Origin: an uncultured Lachnospiraceae bacterium | GTDB taxonomy: Bacteria; Bacillota; Clostridia; Lachnospirales; Lachnospiraceae | NCBI GenBank assembly: GCA_934899185.1 | Contig: CAKXYI010000005.1 | Coordinates: 59,750 to 123,749 of the forward strand | Direction of reading: 5' to 3' | Length of the DNA: 64,000 nt | In this document: one piece after another, positions 56,706 through 64,000 of the stretch | How positions within the stretch are numbered: position 1 is the first letter of the stretch | Layout of the letters: each line of letters begins with the position of its first letter | Made by a program: the position numbers and the translations under genes | Notes under the pieces: generated by a model | The model's database searches: none | What the model saw: the letters and a program-made list of their open reading frames with translations, nothing else | Told to the model about the DNA's origin: nothing

Positions 56706-58112
56706 ATGAAATTAGAACAACTGATTGGTGAAGCAACCGAATATGACAAAAAAGTAATGTTAGAGGTGAAAAAACCAAAGAGTTGGTTGAAAAGCGTAAG
56801 TGCTTTTGCCAATGGTGTGGGCGGTGTACTTATTTTTGGTATTGCGGATGATGACTCTGTGGTGGGGATTGATGATGTAAAGAAAGCTATGGAAGTTATA
56901 AGCGAACAGATAAAAATAAAAATGGACCCAACTCCGGAAGTCCTGTTAAATGCGCATCTTGTAGATGGCAAGGAAATCATAACCTTGGAAGTATATCAGG
57001 GAGAAGAGACACCTTATTATTATGTAGGAGAAGGAAATTATACTGCCTATGTCAGAATTGGCAATGAGAGCGTAATGGCCACCGCTACAGATTTGAAGAG
57101 ACTGGTTTTACGGGGAAAAAACAGAACATATGACAGTCTCGTAACGGATTATTGTTTTGATGATTATTCCTTTTCTAAGTTAAAAGCAGCATATTACAAA
57201 AAAACGAAAAAAAGCATGGAAATGAAAGACTTTGAATCGTTTGGTATTGTTGACAAGAATGGTATGTTGACAAATGCAGGTGCTTTGCTTGCTGATGAAT
57301 CTCCCATTTATTGTTCAAGGCTATTTTGTACCAGATGGAATGGTATAGATAAAGCATCAGGAGTTATAGATGCTCTGGATGATGAGGAGTATACAGGAAG
57401 CCTTATATTGTTATTGGAAGAAGGTATGAATTTTGCACGAAGAAATTCGAAGAAGATGTGGAAAAAGGAATCTGATAGACGAGTAGAATATCCGGAGTAT
57501 CCGGAGAGAAGCATTTTTGAAGGTTTGGTTAATGGATTGGTGCATCGTGATTATTTAGATATGGGAAGTGAAGTCCATATTGATATCTTTGATGATCGTT
57601 TGGAAATATATTCACCAGGTGGTATGTATGATGGCTCATTAATTCAAGACAGAGACATTGACAATGTACCATCAAAGCGCAGAAATCCAGTGGTGGCAGA
57701 TATTTTTAGCAGGCTTGATTTTATGGAACGAAGGGGTAGTGGTTTTAAAAAGATCATGCAGGCGTATGAAGTGGAACCAAATTATACAGAAGACAAAAAG
57801 CCACTCTTTTATTCAAATGCGACGGAATTCAGAGTTATATTAAAAAACCTTAATTTTACCAATGAAGTTTTGAATGATAAAAATGAAGTTTTGGATGAAG
57901 TTTTGGATGAAGTTTTGAATTTTGATGGAACAGAAATGGAGGTTAAAGTAATAAGAGCAATATTGCTTTTACCAAGAATTAAGCAGAAGAAATTGGCTGA
58001 ACAAGTGGGAGTATCTGTAAGTACCATTCAACGAACTATTAAAAAATTGGTTAAAGAGGGTAAAATAGTTCGAATGAATGGAAAGAGAGATGGCTATTGG
58101 AAAGTTTTATAA
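56706..58112 (+). CDS. AlbA_2/Schlafen-type DNA-binding protein with ATPase-like and HTH domains
   Basis: 468 residues from ATG 56706, set by AAGGAG overlapping the kinase stop; a GTG two codons earlier is possible. The N-terminal AlbA_2 domain (about 10-130) has FANGVGGVLIFGI and YVRIGNESV. A HATPase_c_4-like domain (about 240-385) has LVNGLVHRDY, DDRLEIYSPGGM and RRGSGFKKIM. A 4-residue repeat (NEVL/DEVL) forms the linker, and a C-terminal winged HTH (about 415-468, LAEQVGVSVSTIQRTIKKL) ends the protein. Relatives are annotated as transcriptional regulators or ATP-binding proteins, and some Schlafen-like relatives are nucleases. Tight coupling to the kinase gene suggests the two act together. 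Confidence 0.88.
   Translation: MKLEQLIGEATEYDKKVMLEVKKPKSWLKSVSAFANGVGGVLIFGIADDDSVVGIDDVKKAMEVISEQIKIKMDPTPEVLLNAHLVDGKEIITLEVYQGEETPYYYVGEGNYTAYVRIGNESVMATATDLKRLVLRGKNRTYDSLVTDYCFDDYSFSKLKAAYYKKTKKSMEMKDFESFGIVDKNGMLTNAGALLADESPIYCSRLFCTRWNGIDKASGVIDALDDEEYTGSLILLLEEGMNFARRNSKKMWKKESDRRVEYPEYPERSIFEGLVNGLVHRDYLDMGSEVHIDIFDDRLEIYSPGGMYDGSLIQDRDIDNVPSKRRNPVVADIFSRLDFMERRGSGFKKIMQAYEVEPNYTEDKKPLFYSNATEFRVILKNLNFTNEVLNDKNEVLDEVLDEVLNFDGTEMEVKVIRAILLLPRIKQKKLAEQVGVSVSTIQRTIKKLVKEGKIVRMNGKRDGYWKVL
57863..57918 (+). repeat. Short 12-bp tandem repeat inside the AlbA-type gene
   Basis: (A/G)ATGAAGTTTTG occurs four times, three of them in direct tandem, encoding (N/D)EVL units. The unit is a multiple of three, so copy-number change would alter only linker length. 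Such linker repeats are common in this protein family. Confidence 0.8.
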
Positions 58113-58263
58113 ATTTTAAGTTTGCGAGAAGGTTACAGACTAAGTGGATCAGAATTGCTTGTGCTGTTAAGCATAAATAACTATAAGAAAGAGAAGCAGT
58201 CATTCATAATCGAACAATGACCACTAAAAGGTGGTGGATTAAATAGTGTAAGAGGTATAGAGC

Positions 58264-61200
58264 ATGGATTATGTATTGGAGTTTGACGAATTTGTTAGAT
58301 CAATTAAACAGAATATGGATACAAAATTCTCTATGTTTTTAGGAGCTGGGGCGTCTGTTGAATCAGGAATACCATCGGCAGGAGAGTGTATCTGGGAATG
58401 GAAACGAGATATATTTATATCAAAAAATCCAGTTCTGGCAGAAACGCATAATAACATAAAGTCTGAGCAAGTAAAGCGGTCAATTCAGAACTGGTTAGAT
58501 AATCAGGGTATATATCCACAACTAAATTCAGAAGAAGAATATTCAAAATATATTGAGGCAGCATATAAAATAGCCGATGATAGAAGGAAGTATTTCCAAC
58601 ATTTGATAGAAGGAAAAAATCCAAGTTTAGGATATCATATCATTGCTTTACTTGCTGAGAATGAAATTGTGAAGAGTGTTTGGACAACAAATTTTGATGG
58701 TTTAATGCTAAAAACGGCTCATTCTTATGGAATAGTACCTATCGAGGTGACATTGGAATCACAAGATAGAATTTTCCGTAATGATACAGATAAAGAACTA
58801 CTATGCATAGCGCTGCATGGAGATTATAAGTATGGCCCGTTAAAAAATACAGAAACAGAATTAGACAATCAAAGCGATGTTTTAGTTAAGACCTTGTCAC
58901 ATGAAATTGAAAAGAGAAATTTTATTGTACTGGGGTATAGTGGAAGAGATAATTCTGTGATGGATGCTCTAGAAAGAGCTTACATGGAAAAAGGTGCGGG
59001 AAGGATATATTGGTGTGGATATGGAAGAGATATTCCACCCAAAGTGCAGAGATTTCTTGAAAAGATTAATCAGTCTGGGAGAAGTGCATTTTATGTTCCG
59101 ACAGATGGATTTGATAAAACGATGCTAAACATTGCACATATGTTTTTCGAAAATGAGGATTTGCAGAGAAGGATAGATGAAATTAAGAAAAATCTAGGTG
59201 TAGGAGCAGAGTGCGAAACAACTGCGTTTCAACCTTTTACAGATGAGATAAATAAATGCATGGATACAAACTTGTTTCCTATAAAATTCCCTAATCAGTA
59301 TTATCAATTTAAAATTGTTTATAAAGATGGGGAGAAACCTTGGGATTATTGCAAGAGTTTACAGCAATATAATATTATTGCTGTGCCTTATAATGATATG
59401 GTATATGCTTGGGGGAATATGAATTCAATCAGGAGTATGTGTGCGGGACAGCTAGAAGGAAAAATAGAAAGTGCGCCTATTCTTAAAGATGTATTTTTGA
59501 ATAATAAAACATTTAGAGAAATGTTGCTTAGAGCATTAGTTACTATTATAGGCAAATATAGTGGGTGTGAATATAATAAAAATAAGATATGGAGGAAAAG
59601 TGAAAAATTCAGCCAGATGGTTGATGGAAAAAAGATTATTGCATACAGAGGAATACAATTTTCGCTTTTTTCGGATGGAAAGTACAATTATCTTGCTTTT
59701 ATACCAGCATATTTTTATGAAAATAATAAAGATGTGAATAAAGAAGAGCATTTAGAATTTTCAAAAAAATTTATTGAAAACATTTGTCAGAGGCAAGCAA
59801 ATAAGAATTATTATGGGTATTTAGAAAAATGGAGAAAAATTATTTTTCGTGAAAATACAACTATATGTGCTATGTATCCTTTTGATTCAGACTCTGGTTT
59901 TGAATTTAAAATTGTAAATAAAAGTATGTTGGTTGGTATGCATTCAAAATACAACGCAAATTTGTCTGACGCTGTAAGCAAAAATCGAATACAGATATGT
60001 GCAAGAGATTTATTGGATGCGGAATTAAAATTTTACAATCCGAAATATGGAGCAATGCAAAAGGATTTTCACCCAATGAGAGGTCTGGTAAATAATATGC
60101 CTTATGATTATGAAATGAATAATAAGGTATACGCACCAACAATCAAATTAGGAATAATATGTCCAGTCAGCGGACAGGGAAAATTTGAAAGTTTTTTAGA
60201 TGGATTACATAAGCCACATACGACAAGACATAATACGGATTATGTAATAAATTATCCAGGATTCCACAGTGTTTTCGGTGTGGGGCTTGATATTCCAGCA
60301 AGAAGTGAGTGGTTAGCGTTTGATGATGTGGAACTTAAAGAACATGATATATACAAAGCTGCTATTGCATTTGGAAAACAAATAAACAAAAGGATTGAAG
60401 AACTAGGACGTAATGGTCATTTGGATGTTATTATGATTTATATTCCAAAGGAGTATGAGATACTTACAAGCTATGAAGATGAAGTTACTAGATTTGATTT
60501 GCATGATTATGTTAAGGCTTTTGCAGTTCAAAAACATATATCAACTCAGTTTATTAGAGAAAAGACTTTAGATAGTGAATTAGATTGTCAAATTGCTTGG
60601 GCAATATCATTGGCTATTTATGTTAAAGCAGGGCGAACTCCATGGGTTCTTTCAAATCTGCGAACGGATACCGCATTTGCAGGTATTGGTTACAGCGTTA
60701 ACCATTTTAAGAATGGGGAACAAACATTAATTGGATGTAGTCATATATATGCGTCAGATGGACAAGGGTTAAGGTATAAGTTAAGTAAGATAAAGGATGT
60801 TACCTTTGATGCACAAAAAAATCCATATTTATCTGAGAATGAAGCATATCAACTTGGATTAAATATAAAAGAACTATTTTTTTCATCCTTTTCAAGTTTG
60901 CCAAAGAGAGTTGTTATACATAAAAGAACCCCCTTTAAGGAAGAGGAAATCGCAGGTTTGACTAAATGTCTTGGTAGTGCCGGAATAAAAGATATTGATC
61001 TAATAGAGATTACTTATGACGAAAACTTTAAATGTTTCGAGTATAACAAGTATTTACAAGCAGATTTATTTCCAGTTAAGAGAGGGTGTTGTTTTGCAAT
61101 TAATGATAATACAGCATATCTTTTTACGCATGGAATAGCACCGTCGGTTATTTCAGATCGTCGATATTTTCAGGGTGGAACTAATGTGCCAGCACCATTG

Positions 61201-61401
61201 AAAATTGTAAAGCATTATGGAAATGGCGATTTGGCTCAAATAGCATCAGAAATACTAGGATTATCAAAAATGAATTGGAATAGTTTTGGATTATATTCAA
61301 AATTACCATGTACAATTCAGTCTTCTAACGCAATAGCAAAAGTAGGCTGGTTATTACCACAATATGAAGGAATGATTTATGAATATAGAAATTTTATGTA
61401 A
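58264..61401 (+). CDS. SIR2-APAZ-Argonaute fusion (short pAgo defence protein, SPARSA type)
   Basis: 1045 residues. A SIR2 domain (about 20-295) has the NAD-binding FLGAGASVESGIPSA, WTTNFDGL (TNFD 142-145), the candidate catalytic His185 in ALHGDY and LGYSGRDN. A middle APAZ-like region (about 310-620) is followed by MID (about 700-780, LHDYVKAFAVQKHISTQFI) and PIWI (about 780-1045, including VVIHKRTPF and FTHGIAPS). At the first catalytic Asp position of PIWI the sequence is AGIGYS, so slicing is not expected. Known SIR2-type short Argonautes use guides to sense invader DNA and then destroy NAD+, killing or arresting the cell. Here all parts are in one chain. AGAGG precedes the start; the gene is very AT-rich. 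Confidence 0.9.
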   Translation: MDYVLEFDEFVRSIKQNMDTKFSMFLGAGASVESGIPSAGECIWEWKRDIFISKNPVLAETHNNIKSEQVKRSIQNWLDNQGIYPQLNSEEEYSKYIEAAYKIADDRRKYFQHLIEGKNPSLGYHIIALLAENEIVKSVWTTNFDGLMLKTAHSYGIVPIEVTLESQDRIFRNDTDKELLCIALHGDYKYGPLKNTETELDNQSDVLVKTLSHEIEKRNFIVLGYSGRDNSVMDALERAYMEKGAGRIYWCGYGRDIPPKVQRFLEKINQSGRSAFYVPTDGFDKTMLNIAHMFFENEDLQRRIDEIKKNLGVGAECETTAFQPFTDEINKCMDTNLFPIKFPNQYYQFKIVYKDGEKPWDYCKSLQQYNIIAVPYNDMVYAWGNMNSIRSMCAGQLEGKIESAPILKDVFLNNKTFREMLLRALVTIIGKYSGCEYNKNKIWRKSEKFSQMVDGKKIIAYRGIQFSLFSDGKYNYLAFIPAYFYENNKDVNKEEHLEFSKKFIENICQRQANKNYYGYLEKWRKIIFRENTTICAMYPFDSDSGFEFKIVNKSMLVGMHSKYNANLSDAVSKNRIQICARDLLDAELKFYNPKYGAMQKDFHPMRGLVNNMPYDYEMNNKVYAPTIKLGIICPVSGQGKFESFLDGLHKPHTTRHNTDYVINYPGFHSVFGVGLDIPARSEWLAFDDVELKEHDIYKAAIAFGKQINKRIEELGRNGHLDVIMIYIPKEYEILTSYEDEVTRFDLHDYVKAFAVQKHISTQFIREKTLDSELDCQIAWAISLAIYVKAGRTPWVLSNLRTDTAFAGIGYSVNHFKNGEQTLIGCSHIYASDGQGLRYKLSKIKDVTFDAQKNPYLSENEAYQLGLNIKELFFSSFSSLPKRVVIHKRTPFKEEEIAGLTKCLGSAGIKDIDLIEITYDENFKCFEYNKYLQADLFPVKRGCCFAINDNTAYLFTHGIAPSVISDRRYFQGGTNVPAPLKIVKHYGNGDLAQIASEILGLSKMNWNSFGLYSKLPCTIQSSNAIAKVGWLLPQYEGMIYEYRNFM

Positions 61402-61432
61402 TTAAGCTCCTTCTACAAGAAATGAGTAGAAT

Positions 61433-61470
61433 AAAACCTTCAAGTCTACAGGATTTGGAGGTTTTATTCT
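61433..61470 (+). terminator. Terminator after the SIR2-Argonaute gene
   Basis: AAAACCTTCAA (61433-61443) pairs with TTGGAGGTTTT (61455-61465) with one G-T pair. The next bases start island motif copy 2. Confidence 0.8.
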
Positions 61471-61482
61471 GCCCATTTTTAT
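61467..61482 (+). repeat. Island motif copy 2 (TTYTGCCCATTTTKAT)
   Basis: TTCTGCCCATTTTTAT directly after the terminator of the Argonaute gene. The terminator plus motif (about 42 bp) is similar to the unit at 62795-62836. Confidence 0.6.
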
Positions 61483-61603
61483 CAAAATGTCATTTCCAGG
61501 AAAGATACGCTGTGATAAAATGTGCTTAGATATTTTTGGTAATATAAGAGAAATGTTTAGCATGATGCTCTAAGTTTGAAAAGACGAAAGGGAATGTATA
61601 AAG

Positions 61604-62773
61604 ATGAAATTAAATATGACATGTGAAACGTGTGAATTCGGCTCGAATAAAAGTTGTTGCGCTGAGAATAGTAAAAAAAATTATCAAAATATTACAGAGT
61701 GTGATGACTGGGGAGCATCCTTGGAATATTATTCAGAAATCATAGACAATGCTCCATGGTATATTAAAGAACCCTATAGAAGATGCCATATTAGTTATGA
61801 TAAGTTTATGGATCTTTTAAGAAAAGATGATCAAGGAATAGGAATTGAAATCAATATTTATGACGCAATAGAGAAAGTTTATGAAGTAACACCTTGGGAA
61901 TTGGCAGGGGTGTTAGGTGTATCAATAGGAGTACTTGGATATGCTAGGACAAGAAAGACAATAGACAAGAGAAAAAAGCAGTTTTCAAGTAGATTACATA
62001 TTCCGGAAAGTTTTTTTGACCGGTTTCTATCTACGCAGCTTGAGGCATTAAAACAATGCAGAGAGGAATTCTATGAATTTTACGGAAGTGAAACCATTAA
62101 AAAGTTTAAGCAAAATGGAATAGATGCAATGCATTTAAAATTTGTAGAAGATGCCGCTCATGATAAAATTCTTAATGAACAATATCGAGAAGAATATCAA
62201 TATAAGTATCAGCATGAGGAGAAAAATAAGATGTATCATGATTTATCAGATGATTATAAGTCAAGAGATTATGTGATAGCGATAACCTTAAAAGAGGGTG
62301 AATATTATGGAAATTTATTTTATGAATATAATTATGGTGGTTATGGATTATCGGTATCGATTATGAGAGATATATTGGACTTTGTTGAAAATCTTGATTG
62401 CGAAGAAATAGATGCATTAAATGAGGAAGGTTTATTAAATAATAACATTGGTTTAAAATCAGATATGAATGGCAAGGAAATTCATTTCGAATTGAAAAAT
62501 GAAAGAGGAGATGTGCTAAAGAAGACAATATCGGAAGATGAGTTGCAAAAATATATTGTAGGCTATGAAATGATTAGATGTGGTGGGCATGGAATGAAAA
62601 AGGAGCGTAGGCGATGTAGTTCTTGCCAAAATTTTAAGCCAATAGAAGGATGTGCTAAAGGAAATTGTATTGCCAGAGGAGATATAGTTCAAAGAAGTAG
62701 AATAATATGTGCATTTGATTATATTCCCAATAAAAATGAGTGTTGTAATGAGGAGACTTTATATAATAGCTAA
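61604..62773 (+). CDS. Cys-cluster protein of unknown function with internal HTH-like segment
   Basis: 389 residues, no recognised family. Cysteine clusters sit at both ends: CETCEFGSNKSCC (residues 7-19) and CSSCQNFKPIEGCAKGNC near residue 345, followed by SRIICAFDYIPN. They look like zinc-binding knuckles. Around residues 95-115 the segment PWELAGVLGVSIGVLGYART resembles a helix-turn-helix, followed by a basic stretch. The middle is highly charged and Tyr-rich. GAAAGGGAATG lies before the ATG. It is AT-rich and stands alone between two related terminators. A DNA-binding role is possible. Confidence 0.8.
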   Translation: MKLNMTCETCEFGSNKSCCAENSKKNYQNITECDDWGASLEYYSEIIDNAPWYIKEPYRRCHISYDKFMDLLRKDDQGIGIEINIYDAIEKVYEVTPWELAGVLGVSIGVLGYARTRKTIDKRKKQFSSRLHIPESFFDRFLSTQLEALKQCREEFYEFYGSETIKKFKQNGIDAMHLKFVEDAAHDKILNEQYREEYQYKYQHEEKNKMYHDLSDDYKSRDYVIAITLKEGEYYGNLFYEYNYGGYGLSVSIMRDILDFVENLDCEEIDALNEEGLLNNNIGLKSDMNGKEIHFELKNERGDVLKKTISEDELQKYIVGYEMIRCGGHGMKKERRRCSSCQNFKPIEGCAKGNCIARGDIVQRSRIICAFDYIPNKNECCNEETLYNS

Positions 62774-62786
62774 AATGGTTGGAATC

Positions 62787-62820
62787 AAGCCTCTAAGTCA
62801 CATATGATTTGGGGGCTTTC
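62787..62820 (+). terminator. Terminator after the Cys-cluster gene
   Basis: AAGCCTCTAAGTCA pairs with TGATTTGGGGGCTT using several G-T pairs, followed by TCTTCTG and island motif copy 3. Confidence 0.75.
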
Positions 62821-62836
62821 TTCTGCCCATTTTGAT
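62821..62836 (+). repeat. Island motif copy 3 (TTYTGCCCATTTTKAT)
   Basis: TTCTGCCCATTTTGAT, one base different from copy 2 over 16 bp. Confidence 0.6.
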
Positions 62837-63435
62837 TTCGGAAAATCTATCCGAAAAAGCAAAACTATGGTACAATTGCAAGTAGCGATATTTGCCATAG
62901 TAAAGAGCAGATTTCAAATCAAACCGAAGCCAATCAAAGGCTCGTCTAAGAAATCAATTCTAATCTTTTCTGTGGCAGGTGCATCTGGGTGCAGTATGCC
63001 GTTTTTACAGGACCCAAAAGGGACCATTGTGTCATTTTTTGAATCCAAGGCTTAACGGAAAGCCAAGGGTTGTGCATCTAAATTGCACACTCATGGCATG
63101 TGGAGACGGTTGTATTGATGTCAAAAGTGAACCCTAAGAAGTAAAAATAATGTAGTAAATAAAAGGCTTTTCAGAGAGCTATCGTTATTGAGTACGATTG
63201 GCTGCTGGAAAGCCTTTCTTTTTATGCTTGAAAATTGCTTTGTGGGAATTGGTCCACAATGCAGGGGTGACACTAGGGGATAGATAACAAGAGAAAATGA
63301 ACCCAGGGGTTCACCTTATAACGATAAGAAAAGTAAGAAAAACAGCGGTTGGAGAAGGTTCCGGCCGCCGCCCGTCATTAACGATAATTCTTATTGTAGA
63401 GCTCTTTTGCGTATGACTGCATCTTCTTTACGTAA
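62837..63435. other. Non-coding debris of about 600 bases
   Basis: No convincing gene was found. An 83-codon open frame (62804-63055) has no ribosome binding site or family resemblance. GGCTT/AAGCC (about 63049-63064) and the palindrome TGAACCC-AG-GGGTTCA (63298-63313) are present. On the reverse strand about 63372-63460 reads GYDYVKKMQSYAKELYNKN and then a stop, which looks like the end of a decayed gene. Confidence 0.5.
63162..63223 (+). terminator. Terminator-like hairpin in the island debris
   Basis: AAAGGCTTTTCAG pairs with CTGGAAAGCCTTT around a branched loop that contains ATCGT/ACGAT, then CTTTTT. The gene it served is no longer recognisable. Confidence 0.7.
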
Positions 63436-63726
63436 TCATATCCGATCCTTGAGCTGGAAGCAAACCAGCTTCACACATTTGAGGTGCAGGTGCTTATGAA
63501 AAATGGTGCTGCTCACATAGAAAATCAGGATATCATGGCAAGGGCAAAGACAGAAGGAGTGAAAAAGAGAATCACAGAACTTGTAGATTTCCTTCAGGGT
63601 GCGCCGCAGAAACTAGGGGAGTATGATGAAGCGCTGGTTCGAAAGTATATAGAGCAAATCAAGATATTTGAAGACCGTTTCATAGTTTGCTTTAAGGCAA
63701 AGATGGAGCTTGATATTCAAAGATAA
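63436..63726 (+). pseudogene. C-terminal remnant of a second serine recombinase
   Basis: The frame opens after a stop at 63433; about 97 codons remain. LEANQLHTFEVQVLMKNGAA and the final segment EYDEALVRKYIEQIKIFEDR match the C-terminal end of large serine recombinases, like FDNDLVRRLISSIKVV in the remnant at 53406-54173, but the two are clearly different proteins. Catalytic and zinc-ribbon domains are absent. It marks the right side of the island. Confidence 0.7.
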
Positions 63727-63788
63727 TAGAAATAACGTACTTGTTGCCGTGATGGTGACGAGTATTTTTATATTTCGGTTAACATTTG

Positions 63789-63822
63789 ATACCTTGACAA
63801 ATATATTGTCAAGGTATATTGT
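63789..63822 (+). promoter_or_regulatory. Promoter with perfect palindromic operator before the Xre gene
   Basis: ATACCTTGACAA (63789-63800) and TTGTCAAGGTAT (63806-63817) are exact inverted repeats around ATATA. The left arm contains a consensus -35 (TTGACA 63794-63799); TATTGT at 63817-63822 is 17 bp on and may be the -10. A repressor dimer bound here would block the promoter, fitting autoregulation by the adjacent gene. Confidence 0.75.
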
Positions 63823-63845
63823 ATTTACACAAGGAGGATACATCA

Positions 63846-64000
63846 ATGGAAGAAATTCAGAGAATGCAAGATAACTTATTGTTGATAAGAAGAACTGTAG
63901 GATGGACTGCAGAGGAATTCGGTGATCAAATTGGTGTAACCCGTCAAACGATAAATAATATCGAAAGCGGTAGAAATAAACTTACAAAGACACAGTATAT
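63846..64000 (+). CDS. Xre-family HTH regulator (3' end outside window)
   Basis: 51 codons visible, running off the right edge. ATG 63846 follows AAGGAGG. The sequence has a complete helix-turn-helix: LLIRRTVGWTAEEFGDQIG, then VTRQTINNIESGRNKLT. Proteins of this type control phage, ICE and other mobile elements. The palindromic promoter in front suggests autorepression. What follows outside the window may show what it controls. Confidence 0.88.
   Translation, partial: MEEIQRMQDNLLLIRRTVGWTAEEFGDQIGVTRQTINNIESGRNKLTKTQY

Noticed and set aside
57863..57918. CRISPR-like repeats
   Set aside because: The units are 12 bp, in frame and without spacers, so this is a coding tandem repeat. No CRISPR array was found in the window.
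58113..58263. Guide or regulatory RNA gene before the Argonaute gene
   Set aside because: Only a four-pair hairpin (CCAC/GTGG at 58221-58234) is visible; nothing supports an RNA gene.
62804..63055. An 83-codon forward open frame in the island debris
   Set aside because: It starts within a terminator hairpin, has no ribosome binding site and no recognisable features.

Overview
The window looks like a chromosomal piece of a Gram-positive, low-to-moderate GC anaerobe of the class Clostridia, most likely family Lachnospiraceae. This rests on the S10-spc-alpha ribosomal gene order with adk, map, a small KOW protein, infA and rpmJ inside it, strong AGGAGG ribosome binding sites, GTG/TTG starts, the protein sequences, and a full PTS with fructose-specific genes. 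The species cannot be fixed from the sequence alone.

Layout. 1-2430: two membrane-anchored proteins of unknown function, then a LytTR response regulator and a small membrane protein that both look frameshifted. 2500-9166: a phosphate regulon (Pho-box-like repeats, pstSCAB, phoU, phoB-type regulator, phoR-type kinase). 9169-14322: a membrane protein, bioY, a MATE exporter and an intact LytTR regulator with GHKL kinase. 14460-20196: a membrane-anchored GH3 glycosidase with reversed domain order, a chemoreceptor and truA. 20340-26246: a fructose PTS cluster (DeoR-type repressor, fruK, fruA, HPr, enzyme I) behind a promoter covered by 10-bp direct repeats. 26430-31302: HAD phosphatase, iron alcohol dehydrogenase and CorA forward; an HD-GYP regulator and an rRNA methyltransferase-like gene reverse. 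31439-48200: 31 genes of the S10, spc and alpha ribosomal operons, with several structured leaders and spacers. 48215-53158: mutS2 (reverse), a YhaM-type nuclease and an RlmD-type methyltransferase.

53159-64000 is an AT-rich accessory island. It is bounded by C-terminal remnants of two different large serine recombinases (53406-54173 and 63436-63726). It holds an HNH endonuclease, a Ser/Thr protein kinase, an AlbA/Schlafen-type ATPase-like regulator, a 1045-residue SIR2-APAZ-Argonaute fusion and a Cys-cluster protein, then a phage- or ICE-type Xre regulator behind a perfect 12+12 bp palindrome. The fusion is a short prokaryotic Argonaute defence protein of the SPARSA type: guide-directed recognition is expected to trigger NAD+ depletion by the SIR2 domain. 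The three genes before it form a compact probable operon that I do not recognise as a described defence system. A 16-bp motif (TTYTGCCCATTTTKAT) occurs at the left edge of the island, after the Argonaute gene and after the Cys-cluster gene, as if marking cassette borders.

The regions connect loosely. The Pho system senses and imports phosphate; the fruRKA-ptsH-ptsI cluster imports and primes fructose; the ribosomal block is housekeeping; the island is defence cargo in mobile-element debris. No tRNA, rRNA or CRISPR array was seen.
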